A DNA stretch of 64,000 nt from Motacilla alba alba (taxonomy: Eukaryota; Chordata; Aves; Passeriformes; Motacillidae), in NCBI RefSeq assembly GCF_015832195.1, contig NC_052018.1, positions 52,203,666 to 52,267,665 on the forward strand. Direction: 5' to 3'. Position 1 is the first letter of the stretch; each line of letters begins with the position of its first letter. Below the pieces are notes generated by a model. The model was not told the DNA's origin. It worked only from the letters and a program-made list of their open reading frames with translations, and made no database searches. This document shows positions 52,301 through 60,900 of this stretch, one piece after another. The position numbers and the translations under genes were made by a program.

Positions 52301-54231
52301 TTTAAACGTAATCCTGGGGGCTGGCTGACTTTGACCCAGCCTTATATTAACCCCATTAAATCACAGTTTTATAATGTTGGTCGTGTGTATGACAAGTTTT
52401 TTAGGGATCTAAGGCTTAGTCCCAAAAGCTCACCAGCTTGAAGATGCAACAGCAACAAAGCAGCAAATTGGGATGAGTCAGCCTCAAAACATTACCCAGT
52501 GCGAAGGCTGCCAAATTGTATTCCATCACAAAAACTGGTACTCTGAACTCACTTGATTACGTATCAAAGCTCTGTAAATGTGGTTGCGTTAACGTGCACA
52601 GATATTTTAGCAAAGCTGCTCTTTGTCTGGCTTAGCTGAGTTTTCCCACAGAAAGGAGATTAGCTGTGACAACAAGGTATAGTTTTGCTCATGTGAGTGC
52701 ATATTCACTCTTCATGTTGGCAGCAATATGTCATTGAGGCATCATGCTGCTTCACAGCTTTTCATCAAACTGCTTATTCCACTGAGAATTTGCAGTGCAT
52801 GCCCAGCCCTGAGGTATTTTGGGGTGTGGCTCCTTTATTTTGATACAATAAAGCCAAAATACACCAGTATAGCTATATTAATAAGGTTGGAAGTAACCAG
52901 TCAACCTATAACCAAAATACTGTTACAGCTTTTCTAGGCTACATCTGACCAAATAAGGAATATTGCTGTAATTGCTGTGTTTAGACCAACCATCTTCACT
53001 GAAGAGAGTGAGCAGTGCTTATCTTAAACATTTATCTTATTCAACAGCATTTTTATGCCAAAATTTTAAACAATAAAGGCTTCTTAGTGCCAGTAAGTTT
53101 TATTTTGGTCTGCAATCTGGTATAATCTATGGTGGGGGGAAAAAAACCCCACTTTTTATATATTAAAAATCAAGAGGGTTTTGCAGTAATATAGTAACAA
53201 TATTTGCAATAATAATCAGAATGCCATTGAAGTCTCATCCTTGGCTTGGCTGGATAAGATATGATCAAGGCCAGCAGTATGAGCAGTTCCAAAAACATTG
53301 ATTATTTATAGAAAAGTTTTGGTTTTGAGGTAATTAGAGCAATATTTGCTGCCAACCACTCTTAGAATAATTTCAGTTACATTGCTGGAAATCATGCTGC
53401 ACCATTTACAAGGCTATTGAGCAAAGCAGCAACACTGTGATTGTAGCAGTCTTTTGTTCTATCTTGTTACTGCAGTGATGTTTGAAAAGAAAATCTTCGG
53501 CCATTTCAGTCAGCTGGTGGCAAAAGAAAAAGGAAAATGCTTCTCATTTGGGTTTGAAGGAGTACAGACTATTTGACAAATTATTTTTCACCTGAATGAT
53601 TGTGATGTATTTTTTTTTTGTTTTTACAGCTTGCTTTCTCTCAAAAGACTTAAGAATAAATAGTTCCCTGTCCAGGCAAGCATAAACACTTGATATTATT
53701 AAAGATAAACATTTGGTATTACTTCACAGTAGATGAGGATGCTTCTTAAAATAAATGAAAAGTAAAACTATAACATGCTGTCTCTATTGCATGTGAATCT
53801 AATTGAAAACTAGCTTAGTTACATCAGCTTTGAATTTAGATCTAAGAATTTCCAGAGTGCTTTTAAAAGTTCTGTTTGTACCATACACCAAACAGCATGA
53901 TTCAGAAATTAATTTGTCAGTGATGAGTGTAGGGTTAGCAGGAATTTGTAACAGAAAAGAGTAAGTGTCGCTCAGCTCATTATCAAAGACGCTGGTTGTT
54001 GCAGGCTAGTATTTTTTTTCTGCTTGTCCAAATGCCTGGCCTAAATTCTCCTGAGACGTGAAAAGCTCCATCTGAATACATATATCTAAAAAACATAACA
54101 CATGCACAAAGGATGGCATTTAATTATGTGTTTTTTCATGTTTCCTTCTTTTGGCAGGTTTATTTGTGTTTCCTATCTATTGCCTTTGTAAAAAGCAGAG
54201 GAAAAGGTCACGGACAGGTATGCCCTGGTGA
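737..54231 (+). CDS. RNF217: RNF217, RBR-type E3 ubiquitin ligase (six coding exons, whole coding region)
   Basis: Joining 737-1372, 32452-32685, 39325-39489, 46746-46947, 51977-52048 and 54158-54231 gives 1383 nt, which is 460 residues plus TGA. Residues 1-175 are a Gly/Pro/Ala/Glu-rich, probably disordered N-terminus. RING1 is C181-C227, the IBR has ligands C264, C267, C293, C296, C301, C304, H309 and C314, and RING2 is C341-C392 with catalytic-type C354 in the motif GCDHMTC. A hydrophobic membrane span covers about 415-446, followed by a basic tail (KKQRKRSR) ending in W460. RBR ligases take ubiquitin from E2 at RING1 and form a thioester on the RING2 cysteine. Mammalian RNF217 has been linked to ferroportin degradation and HAX1 binding; this is literature knowledge, not visible here. 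The human protein is somewhat longer in the N-terminal region, from memory. Identity rests on near-identity of exons 2-6 to the family as I know it. Confidence 0.96.
1917..1954. repeat. Perfect 19-bp tandem duplication
   Basis: ttgcagttaataaacaata occurs twice in immediate succession (1917-1935 and 1936-1954), just downstream of a short (GT)n run. Confidence 0.9.
3216..3246. repeat. Perfect 13-bp inverted repeat (hairpin)
   Basis: The arms GTACCCATATGGC (3216-3228) and GCCATATGGGTAC (3234-3246) are exact reverse complements around a 5-nt loop, acata. It lies in intron 1. Confidence 0.9.
4370..4424 (+). mobile_element. Possible MIR/CORE-SINE relic
   Basis: gcctgactttgggaaatcat followed by gtaacgttacttctgcctca resembles the conserved core-to-tail region of MIR (CTTGGGCAAGTCACTTAACC...GCCTCAGTTT). 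MIR copies exist in birds at low abundance. The match is short and was judged by eye. Confidence 0.4.
7076..7120. repeat. 22-bp direct duplication, period 23
   Basis: The block beginning gttatttctatgaagcagaa occurs at 7076 and again at 7099 without mismatch. It is a recent small tandem duplication in intron 1. Confidence 0.9.
10712..10822. repeat. T/G-rich low-complexity tract
   Basis: This is a run of T-runs and G-runs on the plus strand (for example ggttttttggtgttttgttt), with no A/C-rich coding signal. It is typical intronic low-complexity sequence. Confidence 0.7.
11591..12581 (-). mobile_element. Solo LTR of an avian endogenous retrovirus (ERV), about 1 kb
   Basis: Read on the minus strand, the element starts TGTGGGGGG at 12581 and ends ACTACA at 11591, so it has TG...CA termini. 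It has a 3' AATAAA at 11765-11760 followed by about 170 bp of R/U5-like sequence. Internal landmarks match an LTR family common in passerine and other bird genomes: repeated CTGCAGCCCATGGAG-type blocks and a GGAGGTGCTCCAGGC segment. I cannot name the subfamily safely. No clear target-site duplication is seen (flanks ttggg and aacca), so it is probably old or its ends are slightly off. Open frames inside it are repeat-derived and no retroviral protein genes adjoin it. Confidence 0.75.
17038..17107. repeat. A/C-rich low-complexity tract
   Basis: This is mostly A with scattered C (caaaaaaaccaccaaccaaa and similar). It could be the decayed tail of an old retroposon, but no body is recognisable. 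Confidence 0.7.
24354..24785 (-). mobile_element. CR1 LINE fragment (3' end), antisense
   Basis: The segment starts atcatagaatggtttgga, the reverse complement of the CR1 3' end. It continues through the characteristic ccagttccaacccctctgc, aagaattttcttcctaa and ggctgaacaac-like blocks to cagagaggtgcttcagcc. CR1 is the dominant LINE of birds. The copy is 5'-truncated and diverged. Confidence 0.92.
29728..29748. repeat. Perfect 9-bp hairpin
   Basis: AGGTAGCCT and AGGCTACCT flank a 3-nt loop, gac. It is a short, very tight inverted repeat in intron 1 with no flanking context that explains it. Confidence 0.8.
32452..32685 (+). CDS. RNF217: RNF217 exon 2: end of RING1 and start of IBR
   Basis: This exon encodes residues 213-290, from VQLGQADIKCPITEC to ENKYK. 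It supplies the last RING1 zinc ligands (C222 and C227, spaced C-x4-C as in RBR RING1 domains). It also supplies the first IBR pair, C264 and C267 (PCPQC), with the linker YKYFLELSRIDSSTKP between. The acceptor is ttcatttgtag|GTG and the donor AAA|gtgagc, both phase 0. Reading past the donor meets a stop at 32713-32715. Confidence 0.97.
37043..37058. repeat. (GT)8 microsatellite
   Basis: This is an uninterrupted dinucleotide run in intron 2. Confidence 0.9.
37528..37553. repeat. Short interstitial telomere-like sequence
   Basis: gggttaggatgggttagggt and the following tacggt contain TTAGGG and near-TTAGGG units. About four imperfect units are present. Confidence 0.5.
39325..39489 (+). CDS. 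RNF217: RNF217 exon 3: IBR core and first RING2 ligands
   Basis: This exon encodes residues 291-345. It contains CPSC (C293, C296), then C301, C304, H309 and C314 with spacing C-x4-C-x2-C-x4-H-x4-C, the classic IBR pattern. It ends in QKCPKCK, the first RING2 pair (C341, C344). The acceptor is atttatacag|ATC and the donor AAG|gtgagc, both phase 0. A CR1 element lies about 500 bp downstream in intron 3. Confidence 0.97.
39988..40490 (+). mobile_element. CR1 LINE fragment (3' end), sense
   Basis: The segment runs from ggccacacctcaagtgct through agaaggacattggagg, gctggtgaagggtctgga, cctggagaaaatgaagctc and gggatgggctgccaggga to gatctcagaggtcttttcca. These are successive landmarks of the CR1 3' region. 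It lies 0.5 kb after exon 3. Open frames here are CR1 remnants. Confidence 0.92.
41755..41799. repeat. Near-tandem duplication, period 24
   Basis: tagttaaaaaaatacatctt at 41755 recurs at 41779 as tagttaaaaaaagtacatct with one inserted base. It lies in intron 3. Confidence 0.8.
43685..43960. other. Isolated CpG-rich patch in intron 3
   Basis: Within AT-rich, CpG-poor intron sequence, this ~275 bp stretch carries many CpGs (for example gccccgcacggccgcagc, ccacgcgttccc, gtgcgcc, gggcgcggagg). No GC-box array and no recognisable exon is visible. It could be an orphan CpG island, an enhancer or a GC-rich repeat unknown to me. Confidence 0.5.
45955..46012 (+). mobile_element. Short CR1 3'-end fragment, sense
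   Basis: The string gcttggagttaggggttaaa and the following gatgacccc and ctttcaacctcaattatt resemble the last ~60 bp of CR1. The terminal ATTCTATG repeats have decayed. It is short, so certainty is limited. Confidence 0.55.
46746..46947 (+). CDS. RNF217: RNF217 exon 4: RING2 with catalytic cysteine
   Basis: This exon encodes residues 346-412 plus the first base of codon 413. It contains RTEGCDHMTCSQCNTNFCYR: C354 aligns with the ubiquitin-accepting cysteine of RBR RING2 domains, and C359, C362, C367 and C370 are zinc ligands. H383 and C392 are likely the final ligand pair. The tail RPHLRRLVRGSVC leads to the membrane segment. The acceptor is gcccatacag|ATC. The donor is TGTG|gtgagt in phase 1. 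Confidence 0.97.
46948..51976 (+). other. RNF217: RNF217 intron 4 (about 5.0 kb)
   Basis: This phase 1 intron runs from gtgagt to tttcag. A short antisense CR1 3'-end fragment lies at 47126-47234. The remainder is AT-rich with no gene or repeat I recognise. Confidence 0.9.
47126..47234 (-). mobile_element. Short CR1 3'-end fragment, antisense
   Basis: agaatcgtagaatagtttgt, then gaaggacctttaaaggcc and gattgctcagagccctattc, match the reverse complement of the CR1 3' terminus. It is truncated at about 110 bp. Confidence 0.8.
51977..52048 (+). CDS. RNF217: RNF217 exon 5: transmembrane segment
   Basis: This 72-nt exon completes codon 413 (Ala) and encodes GKLLITPLILVLGLALGAV and on to VVI, ending one base into codon 437. 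It is almost wholly hydrophobic and forms most of the predicted single membrane span. The acceptor is tgcatttcag|CTG and the donor ATAG|gtaaga in phase 1. It is too short to stand out as an open frame and was found by asking what follows the exon 4 phase. Confidence 0.95.
52049..54157 (+). other. RNF217: RNF217 intron 5 (about 2.1 kb)
   Basis: This phase 1 intron runs from gtaaga to ttggcag. It is AT-rich, with nothing recognised inside it. Confidence 0.9.
54158..54231 (+). CDS. RNF217: RNF217 exon 6: end of membrane span, basic tail, stop
   Basis: This exon completes Gly437 and encodes LFVFPIYCLCKKQRKRSR and TGMPW, then TGA at 54229-54231. The hydrophobic stretch ends around C445-C447 and is followed by a cluster of Lys/Arg, a positive-inside signal. 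The acceptor is tcttttggcag|GTT. A frame shifted by one base also reads through this exon, but it does not match the family and is not used. A donor-like CAG|gtatgc sits at 54217/54218, just before the stop. Confidence 0.95.
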
Positions 54232-54708
54232 GGACGGACATTACTCGCCTGAACTGAGCTGGTCCTGCAAGGGCTATCCGTGTTTTGTGCAACAGAGCAA
54301 TACAGTGCTGGTTACAGCATCAAAGCCACCGCCCTGGAAGAAGGATGGGGGCTCTCCTGCCATCTTCCCTCAGCTGAAAACACTACTGCAGACCAGAAAG
54401 CCTCTTTGCTCTGGTGCACTCTCAACAAGATGGGCCCCCTGACTGCTGCTTTTTAAATGTTTTTTGGTTTTGGTTTTATTTTTTTAGTTATTACTTTGGG
54501 TTTTTGTTTTTTTTTTTATTTTGAATCTAAGTTTCTGAACCAGACAATCCAAGTCTGTATTGTAGCCACAACTCTACTACCGATCTGGCCTGTGAAGAAA
54601 GCGTTTAACTGCTAACATGTGCTCGTTTAACTTCAGTGTCGGCCTTTAAGGTGGAAATGCTTAGAAGTGTTTGGACTCTTACTGTATACTGAGCATACTA
54701 CTTTTGGT

Positions 54709-54714
54709 ATTAAA
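54709..54714 (+). terminator. RNF217: Candidate proximal poly(A) signal of RNF217
   Basis: An ATTAAA lies 478 nt after the stop codon, with a T/G-containing region (cattttgttcagc) about 35 nt downstream. Use of this site would remove the minisatellite and the AU-rich element from the mRNA. Confidence 0.3.
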
Positions 54715-55721
54715 AACTACTTCTGTAAATAACTTCCATCACACAGCATTTTGTTCAGCATACCGAAACCCCATCACATGCCAGAGCACGACAGCTGGTT
54801 ATCTTCTGAGTCCGTCCTCCTGCTAGTGGAGTGCACATTGCCACTGCCAAGCTGCAGTGCCTCAGAGGGAAACACCCTCAGTACTGAAGCATCGTGATAC
54901 TTAAGAATATGGTGATTGGTTTCACTTCAGTAATTTATTTATGACAGTCTATTAATATTAATGGCAGAGGGTGTGACAAGATTTCTTACAACAGGACTTC
55001 ATTTTTAAATTCTTACAGTACAGAAAAATCTGAAGGGTTTAGGTAACAAGATGTGTCAGTGGCCTAATCTGTCCCAAGATATCCCTGAAATGTGTCTTCA
55101 GGGAAGCTGGAAACCTGCTCTTTTTATTCTGACTTGGAATATGATATACATGCTACACACTACCTGTGTGAGGATTGACTTGATGAAATTTTATAGCCTA
55201 AATAGCACATTTTGTTTGTTTGCTCCCTTGAGTAGGCTACTACTACATAAGTCTTGGAGTATCCACTGATGTCTTATGAGGAAAATCTGTGAATCCAGGG
55301 TAAGGGAAACAATCAGAAATTCTTAGGAGACCACTTCATTCTTACTTTCTGCTTACAGTGTTTCTCTTCCTGGCAGATGACAGTTCTGAAGAGAATAGCT
55401 ATCTTTGCTCTTTTTTCCTTAAGTTCTACTGTTTGCTACCAAACCTCTTTCTCAGTGCATCACAACAAAAGCAATGTAATTCACCATAATGATTCAGTTA
55501 CTGAGATTTTAATTTTAATCCAAATCTATCATACAAATATAACTTAAAAAACAAGAATAAATTTGTTTAGACAGAATGCTGAAACCATAAAGAAAGGAAC
55601 TGAAAAAAAAGTTATCTACTTCATACTGTAAAAAATACAAGCTAATCTTAAAGAAAAGAAGATTGGATTTGTACTGTGAAGGTACTTCTTTTCAGTTAGT
55701 GTGTTTGAAGATACACAATAT

Positions 55722-55757
55722 TTATATACGTATATATATATGTTTGTGTATATATGG
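55722..55757. repeat. TA-rich low-complexity tract in 3' UTR
   Basis: This is alternating TA with interruptions (tatatacgtatatatatatg and a following tgtatatat), a decayed TA microsatellite. Confidence 0.75.
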
Positions 55758-57676
55758 GGAAAGGGGAAGCAGGAAGATGGGAAATGTCCGTAAGAGTATA
55801 CTGACTTCAAAATTTAGGCTTGCAAAAAAGTATCATTTAAGAGGATGTACTTTGTACCACTTTCTTTGAAAGTTGTTGTTAAATCTGGATCCGGTTGTAA
55901 TTTTTAAGCAAATAATGATCTGCCCCACCAACGTAATACTGTTACAAGATACTTTGACTTCCAAGCCTCAGTGGAAGAAGCTGATAACTTTTGTTTACCT
56001 GGAAACACAAATATCAGTTTACCATAGTTGGCTAGTATGCTTGTTTTTTGTCAGCTTCTGGTTTTGTTTTCTTGTGTTTTTTTTTTTTTTCTTCAAGCAC
56101 ACCATAGTAGTCAACTATTTTATAATTTCCATTTGGATTTAAGGGCATGTTTATCCTGTTATCCTAACAGTAGAAATAGTACCTTTCAAAGATTGGCAAA
56201 TTAGGAAGGGAGGCAGTGGTGTTTAGAAATAAAATTCAAAGCCTATTGTCAATGCAAATACACCTGTTATTTAGACTTACTTTCTTCTGAGACACATAAG
56301 TTTTCTATTTGTGTTCTGTCTGAAGTTGGAAGCTGCCTTAAAATTGGTCTTGGTTTTGAATGTGTTTTCTGAGGCTATACATATCAGTTGTCTTTGGCTT
56401 ACTCAGGGATTTTTATTCCTCTCTTTAAATGTCAAATAATCGAAGATATTTTTGTATTATTTAGAAAAACCTTCAGACCTCAGAGAGCGAGATATATATA
56501 GATAGATTTGGGTTTGCAATGCAGTTTATAACTTGGTGTCAAGCTATTCCACTTGAGAATATTTTAGTACTTGAGATTATCTGTACTTAACTTCACAGTG
56601 GATTAATTTCCTTTCTTTTCCCAATTCTGTATAAATGTGAGAGATATTCTTGCAGTCTTTGTAGCTGTTTTCACTCTGCCATGTTTGCCTTTTTCAGTTT
56701 TTGACTAGAGTTCAGTAAGACCTGAAATTAAGATACTAGAATAAAGAACATAAAAGGGAAGATAATAGATCTGCACTTACTTCTATTCAGAAAGTATGTC
56801 CTTGTGGATGGAAAAAAGGAACATACAACTCAGCTCCTACATTATCATTTCATCTAGGCCATTTTGATTTTATCAGAACAGATTAAATCAAAGGGAAATG
56901 GTTCTTCATTTTCTAAACAGAGTGGAAAGAGACATCTTTGACCTTGTGAAGATGAGGGAGTCGGATTGTGCTTTTTCTGCAGAGAAAAAATAAATTACAA
57001 TAATTTTTGCAATTGCAAGGAATTACAGTAATCTGTAGAACAGGATAAATGTTCAAGAATCAGGCAGAATAGGGGTATGGAAGTCTTTTCCATCTGTATA
57101 AAAATACTCCCACTTGAAAAGTACATAAATACAATTTTTTATCAATATTATATTATATAACTTACTAAAGCATGAGAAGTAGCTCAGTACAAAGCTTCAT
57201 TTGGTTAAACATTAGCTTTTAAGCAACTCATCACAGCAAACCTTATATGCACAAAGCCATAACATTTGTTTTAAAAACATTAAGTTATTCTTTTGAAAGA
57301 AACTGAATGAACTTTATAAGGAAATTATGTAAGTGTATTGTGTTTTTTGTAAGTACTCTAAAGAAACCATTGGGCTGTTCTACTCCATGTTATTAGCAGA
57401 AAACTTCATCAGGCAGCTATATTAACCTGCTAAGGCAGATTCCACACTAGTGTATGCTGATCATCATGGTCATTGTGTTTGCTTTCACGACAGTTGATAT
57501 TTAAGATTATTTATCTTTGTGCAAGGATGTTGCTCATCAGTGCCTATGTTCAGACTAGGAAATGCTTTAATCCATTCTACACTAGCCTTCTGTTCCATGC
57601 TTGCTGGGGCTGGATTTGCCTGTGTGCTCAGTCCTGCGTGCAGGCGCGCAGTCAGAGCTGGGGCTCTCCCCATGGT

Positions 57677-57978
57677 GCCGTGGCTGTGTGTTCCCTGTCC
57701 TGTGCCGTGGCTGTGTGTTCCCTGTCCTGTGCCGTGGCTGTGTGTTCCCTGTCCTGTGCCGTGGCTGTGTGTTCCCTGTCCTGTGCCGTGGCTGTGTGTT
57801 CCCTGTCCTGTGCCGTGGCTGTGTGTTCCCTGTCCTGTGCCGTGGCTGTGTGTTCCCTGTCCTGTGCCGTGCCTGGCTGTTTGTTCCCCGTGCTGTGCCG
57901 TGGCTGTGTGTTCCCCGTCCTGTGCCCGTGGCTGTGTGTTCCCCGTCCTGTGCCGTGGCTGTGTGTTCCCCATCCTGC
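57677..57978 (+). repeat. 27-bp minisatellite, about 11 units
   Basis: Units begin at 57677, 57704, 57731, 57758, 57785, 57812, 57839, 57866, 57897, 57924 and 57952. The first seven are identical 27-mers with core GGCTGTGTGTTCC between GCCGT and CTGTCCTGT. Unit 8 is 31 bp with a duplicated GCCTGG-like start, unit 10 has one extra C, and units 8-10 carry CCCCG in place of CCCTG. Because 27 is a multiple of 3, all frames stay open on both strands; these long frames are a product of the repeat, not genes. It lies inside the presumed RNF217 3' UTR. Confidence 0.97.
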
Positions 57979-60900
57979 TCCTGCTGGCAGGGCTGGCTGG
58001 ACACACCACTCCCCAGCAGCTGCTCTCCCTTTCTCCACTATGCAGAATTTAGTTGTATTTCAGTAGTGGGGTCAAGTCCCAGGGCTACTCAGCCGTATCA
58101 GCAGCAGGATGATTTTCTGTCCTGATGCATCTCAGAGCATAGTTAGGTATATATACAGAGTTTATCCAGGAGCCTGTGACTAGAAAATAACTGTGCTTTT
58201 CCTTACCTTAGTCTATTAGCCAGTGAGAGTAATAAGCTGAGTAGGAATACAAGCAAGAAGCAGAAAAACAATTCCAAGTAGCTTTGTGCTGAGCTGACCC
58301 ATCAGGCTTAGTTCTGTACAAAAAAGTCAGTGAGTCTTCAGTTCTTACCACCTCTATAATAAACAGCATATTCCTACTTCTTCAGTGTCATTAAAGTACA
58401 GTGCACTTTGAGTGATCTATTATCTTCCTTTGAGGCAGTGCAAATGTGTAAGGGAAGATTTTGTTTTGCTTTGATGCTCCTAATGCTGACTTGGTAACTC
58501 TTCCTGATGTGTTAAGGGTTTTTGTAATTTACACCTATTTATTCATTATAAAAGTTTTACTTTATTAAAAATATTAATTTGCAGGGACTACTGCCAATTT
58601 TAACTAGAAAGCATTTTGGATCACCATCAGGTATTCTTTTTAGCCAAGAGGCTTTTTGCTCTTCCAAAGACTGTCACAGTTTGTGTGATGGTAAATGGTG
58701 TGTAGGTGGGGCAGTAATTCTCCCAGCGGATACAAATTCACCAGTGATGGAATGGTTTCTTATGCCAGTTAGATTCGGGAAACTGTTTATTATTCAGTGG
58801 CCAAATAGATTGCCATGCAAAATCTTGGTTGGTTGGTTAGGTTTTGGTTTTTGTTGGTTTTTTTTTTTTAAATTCAGTTATGTTATTTTGTTTCTTGAGA
58901 AAACCTTACATCATAATTTTTGGTATGCTAATTGTGCAGGTTCAAGTTGTGGATAAGAACCACAGATTGCTGTTACTGTTGTAATCTATATTAGATCTCT
59001 GCTGATGGAAAGAATCCTACATGAGGAAACTATTAGATAATTTCTTACTTTCTTTTAATTTTTAAGCCTTATAGTTGCAGAGAGTCAGCTTCATTCCTGA
59101 CATCAGTCACAGCCCCATTTAACCAGAGAAAATTATTTTTATGCTAGTGTGGAATTTGTCGTAAATACTTTTATAAAAACATCTGGAAACATGTTGATAG
59201 CCATGGAAAACCTGGTTCACTTCTTAAGAAGTGCAAACTACTATGGAGCCACTCCTCTCATTGCAGAATGATGCCAATGTGTTTGGTAAGCACAGGAGAG
59301 GGAAGGGGTTTGGAAGAATTTCCAAATAACATTCTCATTAGAGCAGATTGTCAGGAGAGGGGATACTAGCTTTTAATACAATAAAGAAACCTTAATGCTT
59401 TGAGTCACTAGTAAAATTAGAAACAACACCCAAAGACAGTGTTAAGTAACATTTCTTCAAATTCTGCTTTCTTCAATGTAACAAATAGCACACTGTAAGA
59501 AATGCAATTGCAGCTGTTCAGTATTTTCAGGTCTTAACACACAAACTTGAGGGCACACAACATCTAAAAAGTTACGTTGCTGATCTATTTGGTAGTTTAT
59601 GTTGCTACAGTTATATGAAAAACCAGCTGAGCCTTGATTCCTTTGGAAGACAGTGTATTCACTGTTGTTACAGCTTGAGTACTTAACACTCTGAAACATC
59701 TTCGTAATAAAACTAACAAATACTTGCAGACTGAAGCTTCCTCGCTGATTCTTCCTTACCTTTCTGTGCATAAGAGTTCAGAAACCATATGTTCTCTCTG
59801 CAGTAAGGAACAGACTGCACATAGTAGGCAGTTAATCACTGATGCTTCTCTTCTCTTGGCCTAATAGTGAAATGCCATAAGATAGGGAAATGAAAACTGA
59901 TCTAGAGTGCATGCTCTGATTTCAAAGTTAAAAATGTGTAATAAGTTTTAATTACTCCATAGCAAAAAAATAAATACATACATTTTGAAACATAATTCCA
60001 GCTGTTAATTTATAAATCTGTCTGTATAACACAATAGTTATAATAGTGATGCATTTATTAAAATATGCATATTGTGCAAACAAAAACCTTTTTTGGTGCT
60101 TCTTTGGCTTATCAAAACATGAAAAAATAATCTGAAGTGTTTGGATAGATTAAAGTCAGAAGAGAAGCCTATTGTGTAAAAATATTTGTTTAGCATTAAT
60201 GTGAATTTTGCACATATCTTAAACACAATTGCATGCCAACCCCATTCAGTGTTCACCTTGCTGAAAATTTGTCAGACTGAAGACAGTATTTTTGAAATTT
60301 TTAACTTATTGTCACAGAGCATGATGTTACTAACACAATGCCACATTTACCTCATTTTTAGAAGGAAATGTATTTGCAGAATTCAGAGAAGCTGTTCAGG
60401 TGGTTTAAACCTGTCCTGTAAAACTATGATGCAGTCAGAAAATGTCTTCATGCCTTACGCAAGCTCTGAGTGAGCAGATGGGTTCAGTCTTTAGTCATGG
60501 ACTATGTTCTTGCATTAAAAAATGCACTCTTAAGAGTTTTCCATATCAATTTGCATCCTGCTGCTTTGTGTCCAGAAATTGCAAGGACAGGGATAGATTT
60601 ACATTTCACTGTTTACCATCTCATAATAGATTGTTTACCATGTTTCCATTCTTATACACTTTGTTTATATGTGCTCCTTCTCATTCTAAATCTCATCATT
60701 TGAAACTGACTCGTGAAAATGGCTGATGATCAAATTGGACCTGTAAAATGTGATCTCATAAGAAGTTGCTTCATTAATGCTTTGCTGAGATATAAGCAAA
60801 ATATTACTTTTGTTGTATTTGCATTACCTAAAAGCAAGATGCTGAAATCTGTTTTTCTTCAAGGCTTTTAATTTTGATTTTTTGAAAATTTACTTAAACA

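Noticed and set aside
54113..54442. 109-codon frame over exon 6
   Set aside because: It is out of frame with RNF217. The correct phase 1 reading gives the conserved tail ending in W and a stop at 54229.
57473..58125. Overlapping open frames of 128-197 codons on both strands with 9-residue repeats
   Set aside because: They are produced by the 27-bp minisatellite, whose length is a multiple of three and which has no stop in several frames. There is no support for translation.
58393..58409. AAAGT-ACAGTGC-ACTTT hairpin in the 3' UTR, considered as an iron-responsive element because of the ferroportin link
   Set aside because: The loop has an extra A before CAGTGC and there is no bulged C at the required distance, so it does not fit the iron-responsive element consensus.
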